64,000 nt of DNA from WLMZ01 sp038227995 (GTDB lineage: Bacteria; Actinomycetota; Acidimicrobiia; Acidimicrobiales; Ilumatobacteraceae). A program made the translations under genes and the position numbers. Of the stretch, positions 26,627 to 34,779 are shown piece after piece; positions within the stretch are counted from its first letter, which is position 1, and every line of letters begins with the position of its first letter. The notes beneath the pieces are model-generated. The model saw only the letters and a list, made by a program, of their open reading frames with translations. It ran no database searches and was not told the DNA's origin. Location of the stretch: assembly GCA_038227995.1 (NCBI GenBank), contig JBBRPP010000030.1:1-64000 (forward strand), written 5' to 3'.

Positions 26627-27067
26627 ATGCCCGTTTCATCTCATGGCCGCGTGCCACGCGCCAACATCGATCCGATCCTGACTGTCCAGGACGCGATGGC
26701 AGTCTTCGACCTCGCGATCAGCCACCCGCTGGCCGCGGAGACCATCGTGATGTTCCTCGATCGCGAGTTCCGCGGGTCGTGCTTGGTGACCGTCACCGAA
26801 ACTGATGACCCGATCCAGGTGGTGGCGATCGCCGAGGCGATGGCGTTGTCCGCGTCGCACGAGCCCGACATCACGGGCATCGTCCTCGCCACCGTTCGAC
26901 CCGGCGGAACCATGCTCGACGACGATGACGACGTGTGGTTCGAAGCGTCCGATGTCGTCGAGTCGGCCGGTCTCACGCTGATCGACTGGCTGATCATCGG
27001 CCGAGGTGGCACGACCAGCCCCCGTCAGCAACTCGGCCTGAACTCACGCTGGCCCAGCGGCTTGTGA
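26627..27067 (+). CDS. hypothetical protein (possibly RadC/JAB-like)
   Basis: 146 aa. Visible segments are ILTVQDAMAVFDLAISHPLAAETIVMFLDREFRGSCLVTV, then VVAIAEAMALSASHEPDITGIVLATVRPGG, a short acidic run DDDDD, and SAGLTLIDWLIIGRGGTTSPRQQLG. The order of a strand pair, VLATVRP and then LIDWLII resembles JAB/RadC-like proteins, but the metal motif is absent. The ATG at 26627 has GGGGG six bases upstream. Function unknown. Confidence 0.6.
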   Translation: MPVSSHGRVPRANIDPILTVQDAMAVFDLAISHPLAAETIVMFLDREFRGSCLVTVTETDDPIQVVAIAEAMALSASHEPDITGIVLATVRPGGTMLDDDDDVWFEASDVVESAGLTLIDWLIIGRGGTTSPRQQLGLNSRWPSGL

Positions 27068-27092
27068 AGAACCGCCCACTTCGACGCCATCG

Positions 27093-27371
27093 TCAGTTGT
27101 GGAAGGCGCGCCGTTCGGCCGGCGACAACCGCAGCCCTCCGGCACGTAACCGGCGCAACAGTTCGCGGCTGCTCACCTCTTCAGCACCGGCATCGACCAC
27201 GGTTGGGCGATGCTCTTCCGGAACGTCGTAGTGGTCGCCCTGGAAGCCACGCCGTGGTATGCCGACGGACTGTGCGAACACATGCAGTTCGTCGAGACTG
27301 AGATCGCTGACCAGGTGGCACCACCGGCGGCCGCGCCAGTGCCACAAGGGGTCGTCGACCAAGATCGCCAC
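27093..27371 (-). CDS. DUF4031 domain protein
   Basis: 92 aa. It begins VAILVDDPLWHWRGRRWCHLVSD and continues with SLDELHVFAQSVGIPRRGFQGDHYDVPEE and VSSRELLRRLRAGGLR, the hallmark layout of DUF4031. The function of the family is unknown; it is widespread in actinobacteria. GTG 27371 gives the family N-terminus. It lies 28 bp downstream of the malic enzyme gene on the same strand. Confidence 0.8.
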   Translation of the reverse strand: MAILVDDPLWHWRGRRWCHLVSDLSLDELHVFAQSVGIPRRGFQGDHYDVPEEHRPTVVDAGAEEVSSRELLRRLRAGGLRLSPAERRAFHN

Positions 27372-27399
27372 GCAGCGATTGTACGGGTGGGCCCTCAGT

Positions 27400-28812
27400 T
27401 CAGGAGCGGACGCAGCCCTCGCGCACCGCCGTCGCTCCGACGGCGCGTGCCACCGCATCGGCCACACCGGGTTCGAACGCGCCCGGCAGAATCCGATCAG
27501 CTGTCGGCTCAGGCACGAACGCGGCAAGCGCGGCAGCGGCGGCCAGCTTCATGCCGTCGGTACATTTCGTCGCGCGCACGTCGAGCAGCCCGCGGAACAC
27601 GCCGGGGAACGCGAGGACGTTGTTGATCTGGTTCGGGTAGTCGCTGCGTCCGGTGGCGACAACCGAGACGTTCGAAGGCATCAGCTCGGGCATGACTTCG
27701 GGGACGGGGTTGGCCATCGCGAACACGATCGCATCGTCGGCCATGTCGGTCAGCCAGTCGGCCTCGATCACACCGGGGCCGCTGAGACCGAGCAGGACAT
27801 CGGCACCTTTCAGCGCCTCGGCAACCCCTCCGGTGCGGCCGTCGCGGTTGCCGTTGTCGACGAACCACTGCTTCGATGGCACCAGCGCGTCTGGCCGGCC
27901 GGCGTGGAGGATTCCCGACCGGTCGACACCGATGATGTCGGCGACACCGACGAGGTGGAGCAACTTCGCGCAGGCGACTCCGGCCGCGCCCGTGCCGACG
28001 ACGGCGACCGTCATGTCACGCATTGATTTGCCCACGACCTTTGCCGCGTTCTCGACCGCAGCCAGCACGACGATCGCCGTGCCGTGCTGATCATCGTGGA
28101 ACACGGGGATGTCCAGTTCGGCCTGCAGGCGGGCCTCGATCTCGAAGCACGCAGGTGCGGCGATGTCTTCGAGGTTGATTCCGCCGAACGTCGGCGCGAT
28201 CGCTTTCGCGACGGCAACGATCTCGTCGACCGACGATGCGTTGATGCAGATCGGATAGGCATCGACGTTACCGAACTGCTTGAACAGCACAGCCTTGCCC
28301 TCCATGACCGGCATCGCGCCCTCGGGCCCGATGTCGCCGAGACCCAACACAGCGGTCCCATCGGACAGCACCGCGACCGCGTTCGACCGCCCGGTGAACT
28401 CCCACACCAACGAACGGTCGTTGCCGATCGCGGTCGCGACGCGGCCGACGCCGGGCGTGTACGCCATCGCCAACTCGTCTGCGTCGCGAACCATGACACG
28501 CGGGGTCACGGAGATCTTTCCGCCGCGGTGCAACTCAAACGTCGCATCAGTGATCGATCGCGCGCGCACGCCGGTCGAGGTCGCCACGGCAGCGCGAACG
28601 CAGTCCTGCTGCGCGGTGTCAGCGCACGCCACGAACAGCGAGCGAGTGCCATCGGCGTGCGTCTCCATCGTGCGGATGTCCGCGCCGCAGGCTGCGATCG
28701 CACGCGTCACACCGGCCATGTGTGCCGGCGCGTCGAGCACCAGCTCGAGACGCAGCGCGTAGCCGGCTGACGGCTTGGTCGGTTGACGAGTTGTCGATTC
28801 GTTGTTCGGCAT
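27400..28812 (-). CDS. NAD(P)-dependent malic enzyme with N-terminal ACT domain
   Basis: 470 aa. Residues about 18-95 are ACT-like (ALRLELVLDAPAHMAGVTRAIAACGADIRTMET), probably binding an amino acid or other effector. The catalytic part has MAYTPGVGRVATAI, LGLGDIGPEGAMPVMEGKA, FGGINLEDIAAPACFEIE, FHDDQHGTAIV and the NAD-binding VVGTGAAGVACAKLL. It decarboxylates malate to pyruvate. ATG 28812 has AGGA upstream. The ACT fusion suggests allosteric control. Confidence 0.88.
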   Translation of the reverse strand: MPNNESTTRQPTKPSAGYALRLELVLDAPAHMAGVTRAIAACGADIRTMETHADGTRSLFVACADTAQQDCVRAAVATSTGVRARSITDATFELHRGGKISVTPRVMVRDADELAMAYTPGVGRVATAIGNDRSLVWEFTGRSNAVAVLSDGTAVLGLGDIGPEGAMPVMEGKAVLFKQFGNVDAYPICINASSVDEIVAVAKAIAPTFGGINLEDIAAPACFEIEARLQAELDIPVFHDDQHGTAIVVLAAVENAAKVVGKSMRDMTVAVVGTGAAGVACAKLLHLVGVADIIGVDRSGILHAGRPDALVPSKQWFVDNGNRDGRTGGVAEALKGADVLLGLSGPGVIEADWLTDMADDAIVFAMANPVPEVMPELMPSNVSVVATGRSDYPNQINNVLAFPGVFRGLLDVRATKCTDGMKLAAAAALAAFVPEPTADRILPGAFEPGVADAVARAVGATAVREGCVRS

Positions 28813-29124
28813 GACATTCCTGTTCGGGAAGCCAGACACAGCAGCAGACACCCGCAGCCGTGACTGGCGGGTGGCGCAACGTGAGTGTGCTCAGTGCGAG
28901 CGTGTCACCCGTGCGCCCCGCCCAGTACGTACGACTGCGGGGATTGCAACGGGCACGCGTGCTGCCGCGGCTGCACCACGAATTGCTGCAGCAGCAGCAA
29001 TGGCGGCGAGGGCGACGATGATCACGAAGCCGACTCTACGCTGCCGACCCGGATTTGCCAAGCACAGCGGCAACAACCGCGAATCATTTCCGACGCGAAC
29101 GTCGGGCGAACATCGGGCGAAACG
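28813..29124. other. intergenic region with a possible small membrane ORF
   Basis: No firm gene. The minus strand has a frame ending at 28891 that could encode a 44-residue single-helix peptide (from a GTG at 29025: VIIVALAAIAAAAAIRG), but it has no ribosome site. The CAG-rich stretch near 28984-29001 looks like a simple repeat. The promoter of the malic enzyme gene should lie near 28820-28870. Confidence 0.3.
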
Positions 29125-29361
29125 TCAGTGGTGGCAGCCGCAACCAGAACCGCATCCGCCACCGCTGGGCATGCTCATCGGCGCCGACGAACCGGCGGAC
29201 GACGACGCTGCGCCACCACCGACGCTGGCGAACACCGAGAGCAGGCGAACGGCACCGTCATGACCGGCGGGACACGATGCCGGCGCGCTGGATTCGGACA
29301 TGCTGCGACGAAGTTCGAACGTGTCGTCACAGGTGCGGCAGCGGTACTCGTAGAGCGGCAT
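29125..29361 (-). CDS. FmdB family zinc ribbon protein
   Basis: 78 aa. It starts MPLYEYRCRTCDDTFELRRSM with the first CxxC and then CPAGHDGAVRLLSVFASVGG, the family pattern. The usual second CxxC is modified to a single Cys before PAGH. The C-terminus ends GGGCGSGCGCHH, a Gly/Cys/His tail likely to bind metal. FmdB-type proteins are putative regulators. It is divergent from the 29430 gene. Confidence 0.8.
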   Translation of the reverse strand: MPLYEYRCRTCDDTFELRRSMSESSAPASCPAGHDGAVRLLSVFASVGGGAASSSAGSSAPMSMPSGGGCGSGCGCHH

Positions 29362-29429
29362 GGTGCCAGCGTAGTTGGTGCTCGCCGACCGGGTGCGCCA
29401 GAGCCTCACGCACGAGCCAACATGGACAC

Positions 29430-30014
29430 ATGCTGTTCTCTGACGACGCCATCGCTGGTCTGGCCGATGGCTCGATCACGCTCACCTTTCGGCGGTGGAA
29501 GAAGCCGCAGGCCAGGACTGGCGGTCGATACCGCGTCCGCGGTCTGTTGCTGGAGGCGACGGACGTGCGCACGGTTCACGTCGACGAGATCACCGACACC
29601 GAGGCGCGACGCGCCGGTGCGGACTCCGCTGCGGCAGCGATCGCCCGCCTCGGTCCCGGCCTCGCCCCGAACGAGTCGGTGTGGAGAGTCGAGTTGCGGT
29701 GCATCGGCGAGGACGATCGCATCGTTCGTCGCGTCGTGACCGAGCTCGACGCCGATCAACGAGCCGCGATCCAGGCACGACTCGACCGCATGGATCGATC
29801 CGGGGCGTGGACCACCCGCACGCTTCGCCTCATCGCCACGTATCCCGGCGTGGTCTCGACGACCCTCGCTCGTCAGCTCGGCTTCGACCGCCCGGCGTTC
29901 AAGCTCAACGTCCGCAAGCTGAAGGACCTCGGGCTGACCGAAAGCCTCGAGATCGGCTACCGCCTGTCGCCGTTGGGCAAGGCATTTCTCGGGCTCGACG
30001 ACGAGCGTGATTGA
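29430..30014 (+). CDS. ASCH-like domain protein with C-terminal winged helix
   Basis: 194 aa. The N-terminal half has LADGSITLTFRRWKKPQARTGGRYRVRGLLLEATDVRTVHVDEIT, an ASCH/PUA-like strand set that typically binds RNA or modified bases. The C-terminal half (TTRTLRLIATYPGVVSTTLARQLGFDRPAFKLNVRKLKDLGLTESL) is a winged helix-turn-helix. The combination suggests a nucleic-acid-binding regulator (inference). The ATG at 29430 lacks a clear ribosome site. Confidence 0.65.
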   Translation: MLFSDDAIAGLADGSITLTFRRWKKPQARTGGRYRVRGLLLEATDVRTVHVDEITDTEARRAGADSAAAAIARLGPGLAPNESVWRVELRCIGEDDRIVRRVVTELDADQRAAIQARLDRMDRSGAWTTRTLRLIATYPGVVSTTLARQLGFDRPAFKLNVRKLKDLGLTESLEIGYRLSPLGKAFLGLDDERD

Positions 30015-30023
30015 CTTGGTTCC

Positions 30024-30311
30024 ATGAGCCAGGTGCAGACGCTTCCCGCCGAGACGATTCCCAACCTCGACGAGGAGTTGGAAACGGGTGAACCGGCGAT
30101 GGCCCACATCGTCAAGACCGAACCGGGCGAGACCGCCGCGGCCAAGGTCTTGGAAGCCCGGATCTACGGGACGCCCATCGAGGCGTTGTGCGGACACGTC
30201 TGGGTGCCATCGCGCGATCCGAAGCAGCTGCCCCTCTGCCAGAAGTGCAAGGGCATCTACGAGATGTACAAAGCGTTCAACGACGGACTGCGCGACTCAC
30301 CCGACGAGTGA
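30024..30311 (+). CDS. DUF3039 domain protein
   Basis: 95 aa. The domain reads AAKVLEARIYGTPIEALCGHVWVPSRDPKQLPLCQKCKGIYE, a CGH...CxxC zinc-knuckle pattern typical of DUF3039, which is largely restricted to actinobacteria and has no known function. It begins 10 bp after the ASCH-like gene and ends 1 bp before the convergent subtilase stop. Confidence 0.85.
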   Translation: MSQVQTLPAETIPNLDEELETGEPAMAHIVKTEPGETAAAKVLEARIYGTPIEALCGHVWVPSRDPKQLPLCQKCKGIYEMYKAFNDGLRDSPDE

Positions 30312-30312
30312 A

Positions 30313-33300
30313 TCAGTTGTGTCGGCGGCGAGGCTGGCGGACCAGATCGGCTTGAGATTGCCCGCTGACGTCGTCGACACCCACGACCATCCACCCGAGG
30401 TCGGTCGGCTGTCCGGCGGTCGGCGCCCGTGACGTCACCGTGATGGACGCGCTCGCCCCCGGTGCGAGTGTCGCCGTCTCACCGGTGCTCATCTGTGGAT
30501 TCCATGGCTCGATGATCACCTTCGGCGGGGCAATCGCGTTGCTCGTCCCGATCACGTCGGTGCTCTGATCGCCCTGATTGCGAACGAGGGCCTGCACCAC
30601 GAGCGCGCTGTGCGTACCACCTTGCGTGAGCCCGAGGTCGCTGGCGAACACACCGATGACCGCCGTCGTGCCACCGAACCGCGCATCGGGCACGCCGACC
30701 GAATTGAGCTGCTGCGTGTGCAGGTTGTACAGGTACATCCCCATCACACCGGTCGCACCGCCTGCGGTGACGAGGCCGGCATCAGCGGCGAACAACTCGT
30801 CGTCGGCCACGCCGTCACCGGTCGTGTCCAGGAACACCTCGAAGATGTCCTCGGTGGGGTTCCCGAACGCGGCGTTGAGGTTGAATGCGAAGTAGATCGC
30901 CTTGTCGTTGCTCGGTTCGTCGACGTACTTCACGCCGAGCCCGCGCGCATCAGCGCGGTTGCCACGATCCAGGCCGTCGTACAGCAGCCACGCGTACACG
31001 TCGGCTCGCCCGCTGTGGATGCCCTTGTTGGTGACGGTGAACGTGTTGCCGTTCAGCGTCGGCGAGGCGGTGATCCGGGATCGGCCGTGCGGTGTCGCGA
31101 TGAACGGAACCGACAGTGACGGACCGGCCGCAGGAACAGCGCGGAGCAATCCGTCGAGCGTGACGATGCCGGCGTTGTCGGCGCCCGGCAGCGCAGCGAG
31201 CGAAGCAGCCGACATGTCGAGGTGCGCGGTGACCGTGACCGATGAGTGGGCTGCGACAGTCGTTGCCGGAACTCCGAGTGAGATCACGGCGCCGCGCGTC
31301 GGCGACGACCAACTCACCGAGAGGTTGTACGACAACGACGCCGCGCCGGTGTTCGTCAGCGTGAAGGTACGGTCGACTGACGCGACGCCCTGGATGATGC
31401 CGAAGTTGATCGAGTCGTTGCCGTCATCAGTCGTGGCCACAACCGTCGTTGCGACAGCGTCGGACGCCCGCACCCAACCCGCGCCGTACAGCCGCGGATC
31501 GAACGTCGGGAAGCCCGCTGCCGCGGTGTTCACGATGGCGGCCTTGACCTGATCGGCAGTCCAGGTCGGATGAGCCTGACGCACAAGCGCAGCAACGCCT
31601 GCGGTGTGCGGCGCAGCCATCGACGTCCCCGACATCACGACGCCGCCATTGCCAGTGCCGACCGCAGCCGAGAGCACAGCCACCCCGGGAGCACTGACAT
31701 CGGGCTTCTGTGCGCTGTCCCCCGAGCGCGGACCGCCGGACGAAAAGCTGGCAACCGTGCCGAGCGTGGGATTCGGCGTCGGGATACCAAGCGCGAGCGT
31801 GACCGTCTGACCGTCGAGGCCGATCAGTGTCGCCTGATCGGCCGGATCGATGCCGAGAAACGGCGTCGTCAACCCCGGCACCGCTCCCTCGTCGGGCGGA
31901 AGACCGGCGGCGTTGTTGATCATGATCGTCGCGACGGCGCCTGCCGCCTGCGCCAGCACCGGCTTCGCGGCGCGCGCGCAGGTACCCCGAACCACGACGA
32001 CGATCGTGCCGGCCGAGCCACCGTTCGCGCTGTAGTCACTCGCGCTGCAACCCAGCGAGAGCCCTCCCGCTTCGGTGCCGCTGATGACGTGCAACTGGCC
32101 GACGACGTTGGCTCCCGTGACGCGGTTGGCGTCGATCGCGTTGATCGTGGTCGCGCCCTTGCTGATCGTCGCCATCAGGTTCGACTGCGTGGCGTCGACC
32201 GCGGCGACGGACATGACGCGGTCGCCGGTCGACGGGCCCCCGACGAGGTAGGGCTGGTGGCCGGCATTCCCCGCTGAGATCACCACGACGGCGCCTGCGG
32301 CAACAGCGTTGTCGGCCGCGACCGAATCGGGATCGTCGTTGCGTCCCCACTCCGAACCGAGCGACATGTTGATCACGTTCGCACCGGCCGCGACGGCACG
32401 GTTGAGCGCGTCGAGCAACACCGCGTTGTCGACGCCACCGGCGCAGCCGAACACCTTGTAGGCCAGCAGGCTCGCCGTCGGTGCAGCACCGGGTGCCACC
32501 TTGAACGTGTTGAACGCGACCGAGTTGTCGTACGGACCGTTGTACGCATTGCCGGCCGAATCGACGCCTTGGCCCGCCGCCGTACCTGCCGTATGCGTGC
32601 CGTGACCCTCACAATCCATCGGGTCGTTGTCCGGATGTGGCACGCGAACACTTGCGGTCGCGCTGCTCGCGTTGTATGTGTCGCCGACGAGATCGGTGCC
32701 ACCGATCACCTTCGCCGTCGGGAACGTCGACGCCGACGTGCCACCGAAGTCGGCATGTTTGTAGTCGATGCCGGTGTCGATCATCGCGATCTTCTCGCCG
32801 GTTCCCGTGTACGGCGTGACCGCGCTCCACACGTCCTTCACCTTCGTGAACGTGTCGGAGTTGTCGTTGTCGGGTTGGTACACGCGCAGTCCCGAGACCG
32901 ACAGCACACCCGGCAGTGCCCGCACCCGGCCGACGTCGGATGCGCGCACGACGATCGTTGCCGCGTTCAAGGCATCGACGAAACGGTTTCCGACCGTTGC
33001 ACCAAGGTTGCGCAGCGCCAGCACGTTCGAGTCCTGTCGTGCCATCAGGTTCGCTCGCGTGATCGTGCGCTCGGCCGCGGTCGGTGCGGCCTTGCCGGCC
33101 TTCAACGCATCGCTGACCGAGGTGGCGACAGATGTATCCGCGAACCGCACGATCACGGTCGTCAACGCGTCCGGATCGTACGTCGTCGGCGGGCCTGCCG
33201 TTCCCGGCGCTGTCGGCTCGGCGTGCGTCAGCCCGCCGTCACCGACGGCGGCCGCTCTGTGTTGACCCGCCGCTGGCAAGACCGACGACAACTGGAGGAG

Positions 33301-33348
33301 GAGCAGCAGCGGGATCGCCAGCGTCACCCTCGCCACCGATCGCTTCAC
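30313..33348 (-). CDS. secreted S8 family subtilisin-like serine protease
   Basis: 1011 aa. A signal peptide (residues 1-30, LLLLLQLSSVLPAAGQ) is followed by an inhibitor-type propeptide (about 60-155). The catalytic triad is Asp191 in IAMIDTGID, His249 in CEGHGTHTAG and Ser576 in SGTSMAAPHTAG, with oxyanion Asn361 in SAGN. A PA-type insert lies between Asn361 and Ser576 (about 395-520). About 400 residues of beta-rich C-terminal domains follow, ending in RQPRRRHN. GTG 33348 has GGAGGG just upstream. It is probably an extracellular nutrient or processing protease. A second, different subtilase lies at 43848. Confidence 0.9.
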   Translation of the reverse strand: MKRSVARVTLAIPLLLLLQLSSVLPAAGQHRAAAVGDGGLTHAEPTAPGTAGPPTTYDPDALTTVIVRFADTSVATSVSDALKAGKAAPTAAERTITRANLMARQDSNVLALRNLGATVGNRFVDALNAATIVVRASDVGRVRALPGVLSVSGLRVYQPDNDNSDTFTKVKDVWSAVTPYTGTGEKIAMIDTGIDYKHADFGGTSASTFPTAKVIGGTDLVGDTYNASSATASVRVPHPDNDPMDCEGHGTHTAGTAAGQGVDSAGNAYNGPYDNSVAFNTFKVAPGAAPTASLLAYKVFGCAGGVDNAVLLDALNRAVAAGANVINMSLGSEWGRNDDPDSVAADNAVAAGAVVVISAGNAGHQPYLVGGPSTGDRVMSVAAVDATQSNLMATISKGATTINAIDANRVTGANVVGQLHVISGTEAGGLSLGCSASDYSANGGSAGTIVVVVRGTCARAAKPVLAQAAGAVATIMINNAAGLPPDEGAVPGLTTPFLGIDPADQATLIGLDGQTVTLALGIPTPNPTLGTVASFSSGGPRSGDSAQKPDVSAPGVAVLSAAVGTGNGGVVMSGTSMAAPHTAGVAALVRQAHPTWTADQVKAAIVNTAAAGFPTFDPRLYGAGWVRASDAVATTVVATTDDGNDSINFGIIQGVASVDRTFTLTNTGAASLSYNLSVSWSSPTRGAVISLGVPATTVAAHSSVTVTAHLDMSAASLAALPGADNAGIVTLDGLLRAVPAAGPSLSVPFIATPHGRSRITASPTLNGNTFTVTNKGIHSGRADVYAWLLYDGLDRGNRADARGLGVKYVDEPSNDKAIYFAFNLNAAFGNPTEDIFEVFLDTTGDGVADDELFAADAGLVTAGGATGVMGMYLYNLHTQQLNSVGVPDARFGGTTAVIGVFASDLGLTQGGTHSALVVQALVRNQGDQSTDVIGTSNAIAPPKVIIEPWNPQMSTGETATLAPGASASITVTSRAPTAGQPTDLGWMVVGVDDVSGQSQADLVRQPRRRHN

Positions 33349-33441
33349 GGTCCCTCCGATGTTCGCACCACGAGTGTGGAGACTCGAACGATTCCTGTGT
33401 AGCACAGCCGGGGTCACGGCGCGAGTCGTAGGATCGCCGCC

Positions 33442-33945
33442 ATGGCGGCGGCTGATGACTCGACGGTCGGGCTGCGCATCCGCGAGGCGGTTCGCGCGCT
33501 CATCCTCGATCCGAGCGATCGGTTGTTGCTCGTGCGCTTCGAATTCCCGGCCGGCACGCGATGGGCACTGCCGGGCGGCGGCATCGATGACGGCGAGAGC
33601 CATGCCGACGCGCTGCGGCGTGAGTTGACGGAGGAGATCGGCCTTCCCGATCCGCCGATCGGCGCTCATCTGTGGAATCGCCTGCACATCATCCCTTTCG
33701 TCAATGGCTTGTTCGACGGGCAGCGCGACTCGATCTACGAAGTGCGGGTGCCCGATGCGTTCGAGCCGATGCCGGCCTTCACGTGGGAGCAGCTGAATGC
33801 CGAGCACGTGTTCGAGTTGCGGTGGTGGACGCTCGACGAGCTGGATGCCAGCGACGTGATCACGGCTCCTTCGGAGTTGCGCCGCCTTGCACGTGAGCAC
33901 ATCGCCATCGGGCCACCGCCGAGTCCGTTCGATGTCGGGGCATAG
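33442..33945 (+). CDS. Nudix hydrolase
   Basis: 167 aa. The Nudix box is complete: GGGIDDGESHADALRRELTEEIGL. The N-terminal strand VRALILDPSDRLLLVRFEFP and the later FELRWWTLDELDASD fit MutT-like proteins that hydrolyse nucleoside diphosphate derivatives. The ATG at 33442 is 93 bp from the divergent subtilase start. The APH-like gene follows 30 bp downstream. Confidence 0.85.
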   Translation: MAAADDSTVGLRIREAVRALILDPSDRLLLVRFEFPAGTRWALPGGGIDDGESHADALRRELTEEIGLPDPPIGAHLWNRLHIIPFVNGLFDGQRDSIYEVRVPDAFEPMPAFTWEQLNAEHVFELRWWTLDELDASDVITAPSELRRLAREHIAIGPPPSPFDVGA

Positions 33946-33975
33946 CGCTCGGGGCTCGCGTCATAGGGTCGAGGC

Positions 33976-34779
33976 GTGCTCGATCAACGTGATGCCCAGC
34001 TGATCTCGGCGCAGTACGCGCTCGGCGGCGACGTTTCCGTCGTCGGCCCGACGGCGCGTGGCGAACTCGGCCAGGTGTGGCGATTGACGACCGACCGAGG
34101 TCCATGGGCGGTCAAGGAACACTTTGCGCCGCAGGAAGTCGCCGATGCCGCCGAGGACGCCGTCGCGCAAGATGCGTTCCGCCGCAGGGGCGTGCCGATG
34201 CCGGCGGTGGTGCGCACGGTCGGTGGCGAAGTTCTGTCGTCGATTTCGGGGACCACGTTCCGCGTCTACGAATGGGTCGACCTCGATGAATCGGGTGCCG
34301 CACTCGATCCAGCGCTGATCGGTGCTGCCATTGCGTCGATCCATCGGGTGGTGCTGCAGGTCTGCCACTGCGACCTGTTCACCGACAATGTCCGCGCGCT
34401 CGCGAACGGCGCCACCCCGACCGAGCTGTGCATCATCGACTGGGAGAACTGTGGCTGGGCTGATCCCACGCTGGAGTTGGCGGTCGCGTTGTTCGAGTAC
34501 GGGCGCGACGACGCACATCGGGCACGCCGCCTGTACGAGTCGTACGTCGACGCCGGTGGCCCGGCACGCGTGAGCAGACGCGGTCACTTCTCGATGGCGA
34601 TCGCCCAGCTCGATCACATCGGCGAACGCCACATCCGGCTGTGGCACGACCCATCGCTGACCGACACCGCGCGAGCGCACCACGAAGCGGGAGCCGATGA
34701 GTTCCTCCGTGACGCGCTGACCCGCGAGGTGATCGACGAGTTGCTCGACGCCATCAGCGGAAGTCGCGACTGGAGGTGA
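33976..34779 (+). CDS. aminoglycoside phosphotransferase (APH) family protein with internal deletion
   Basis: 267 aa. The N-lobe Lys47 lies in PWAVKEHF; the catalytic loop is VCHCDLFTDN (His131, Asp133, Asn138) and the metal motif is IIDWENCGWADP. Between the linker helix (AAIASIHRVV) and the catalytic loop only a few residues remain, where APH-fold kinases normally have some 60-80. This looks like an in-frame deletion of helices in the C-lobe. Activity is therefore doubtful. Start is GTG 33976. The stop overlaps the convergent dnaE2 gene by 26 bp. Confidence 0.75.
   Translation: MLDQRDAQLISAQYALGGDVSVVGPTARGELGQVWRLTTDRGPWAVKEHFAPQEVADAAEDAVAQDAFRRRGVPMPAVVRTVGGEVLSSISGTTFRVYEWVDLDESGAALDPALIGAAIASIHRVVLQVCHCDLFTDNVRALANGATPTELCIIDWENCGWADPTLELAVALFEYGRDDAHRARRLYESYVDAGGPARVSRRGHFSMAIAQLDHIGERHIRLWHDPSLTDTARAHHEAGADEFLRDALTREVIDELLDAISGSRDWR

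Noticed and set aside
28891..29076. Small Ala-rich membrane peptide on the minus strand
   Set aside because: No ribosome site, TTG or GTG start only, and composition explained by a CAG-rich simple repeat; kept only as a remark in the intergenic entry.
33349..33900. Upstream extension of the subtilase frame to 33900
   Set aside because: It lies antisense to the Nudix gene; the signal peptide and GGAGGG site fix the start at 33348.
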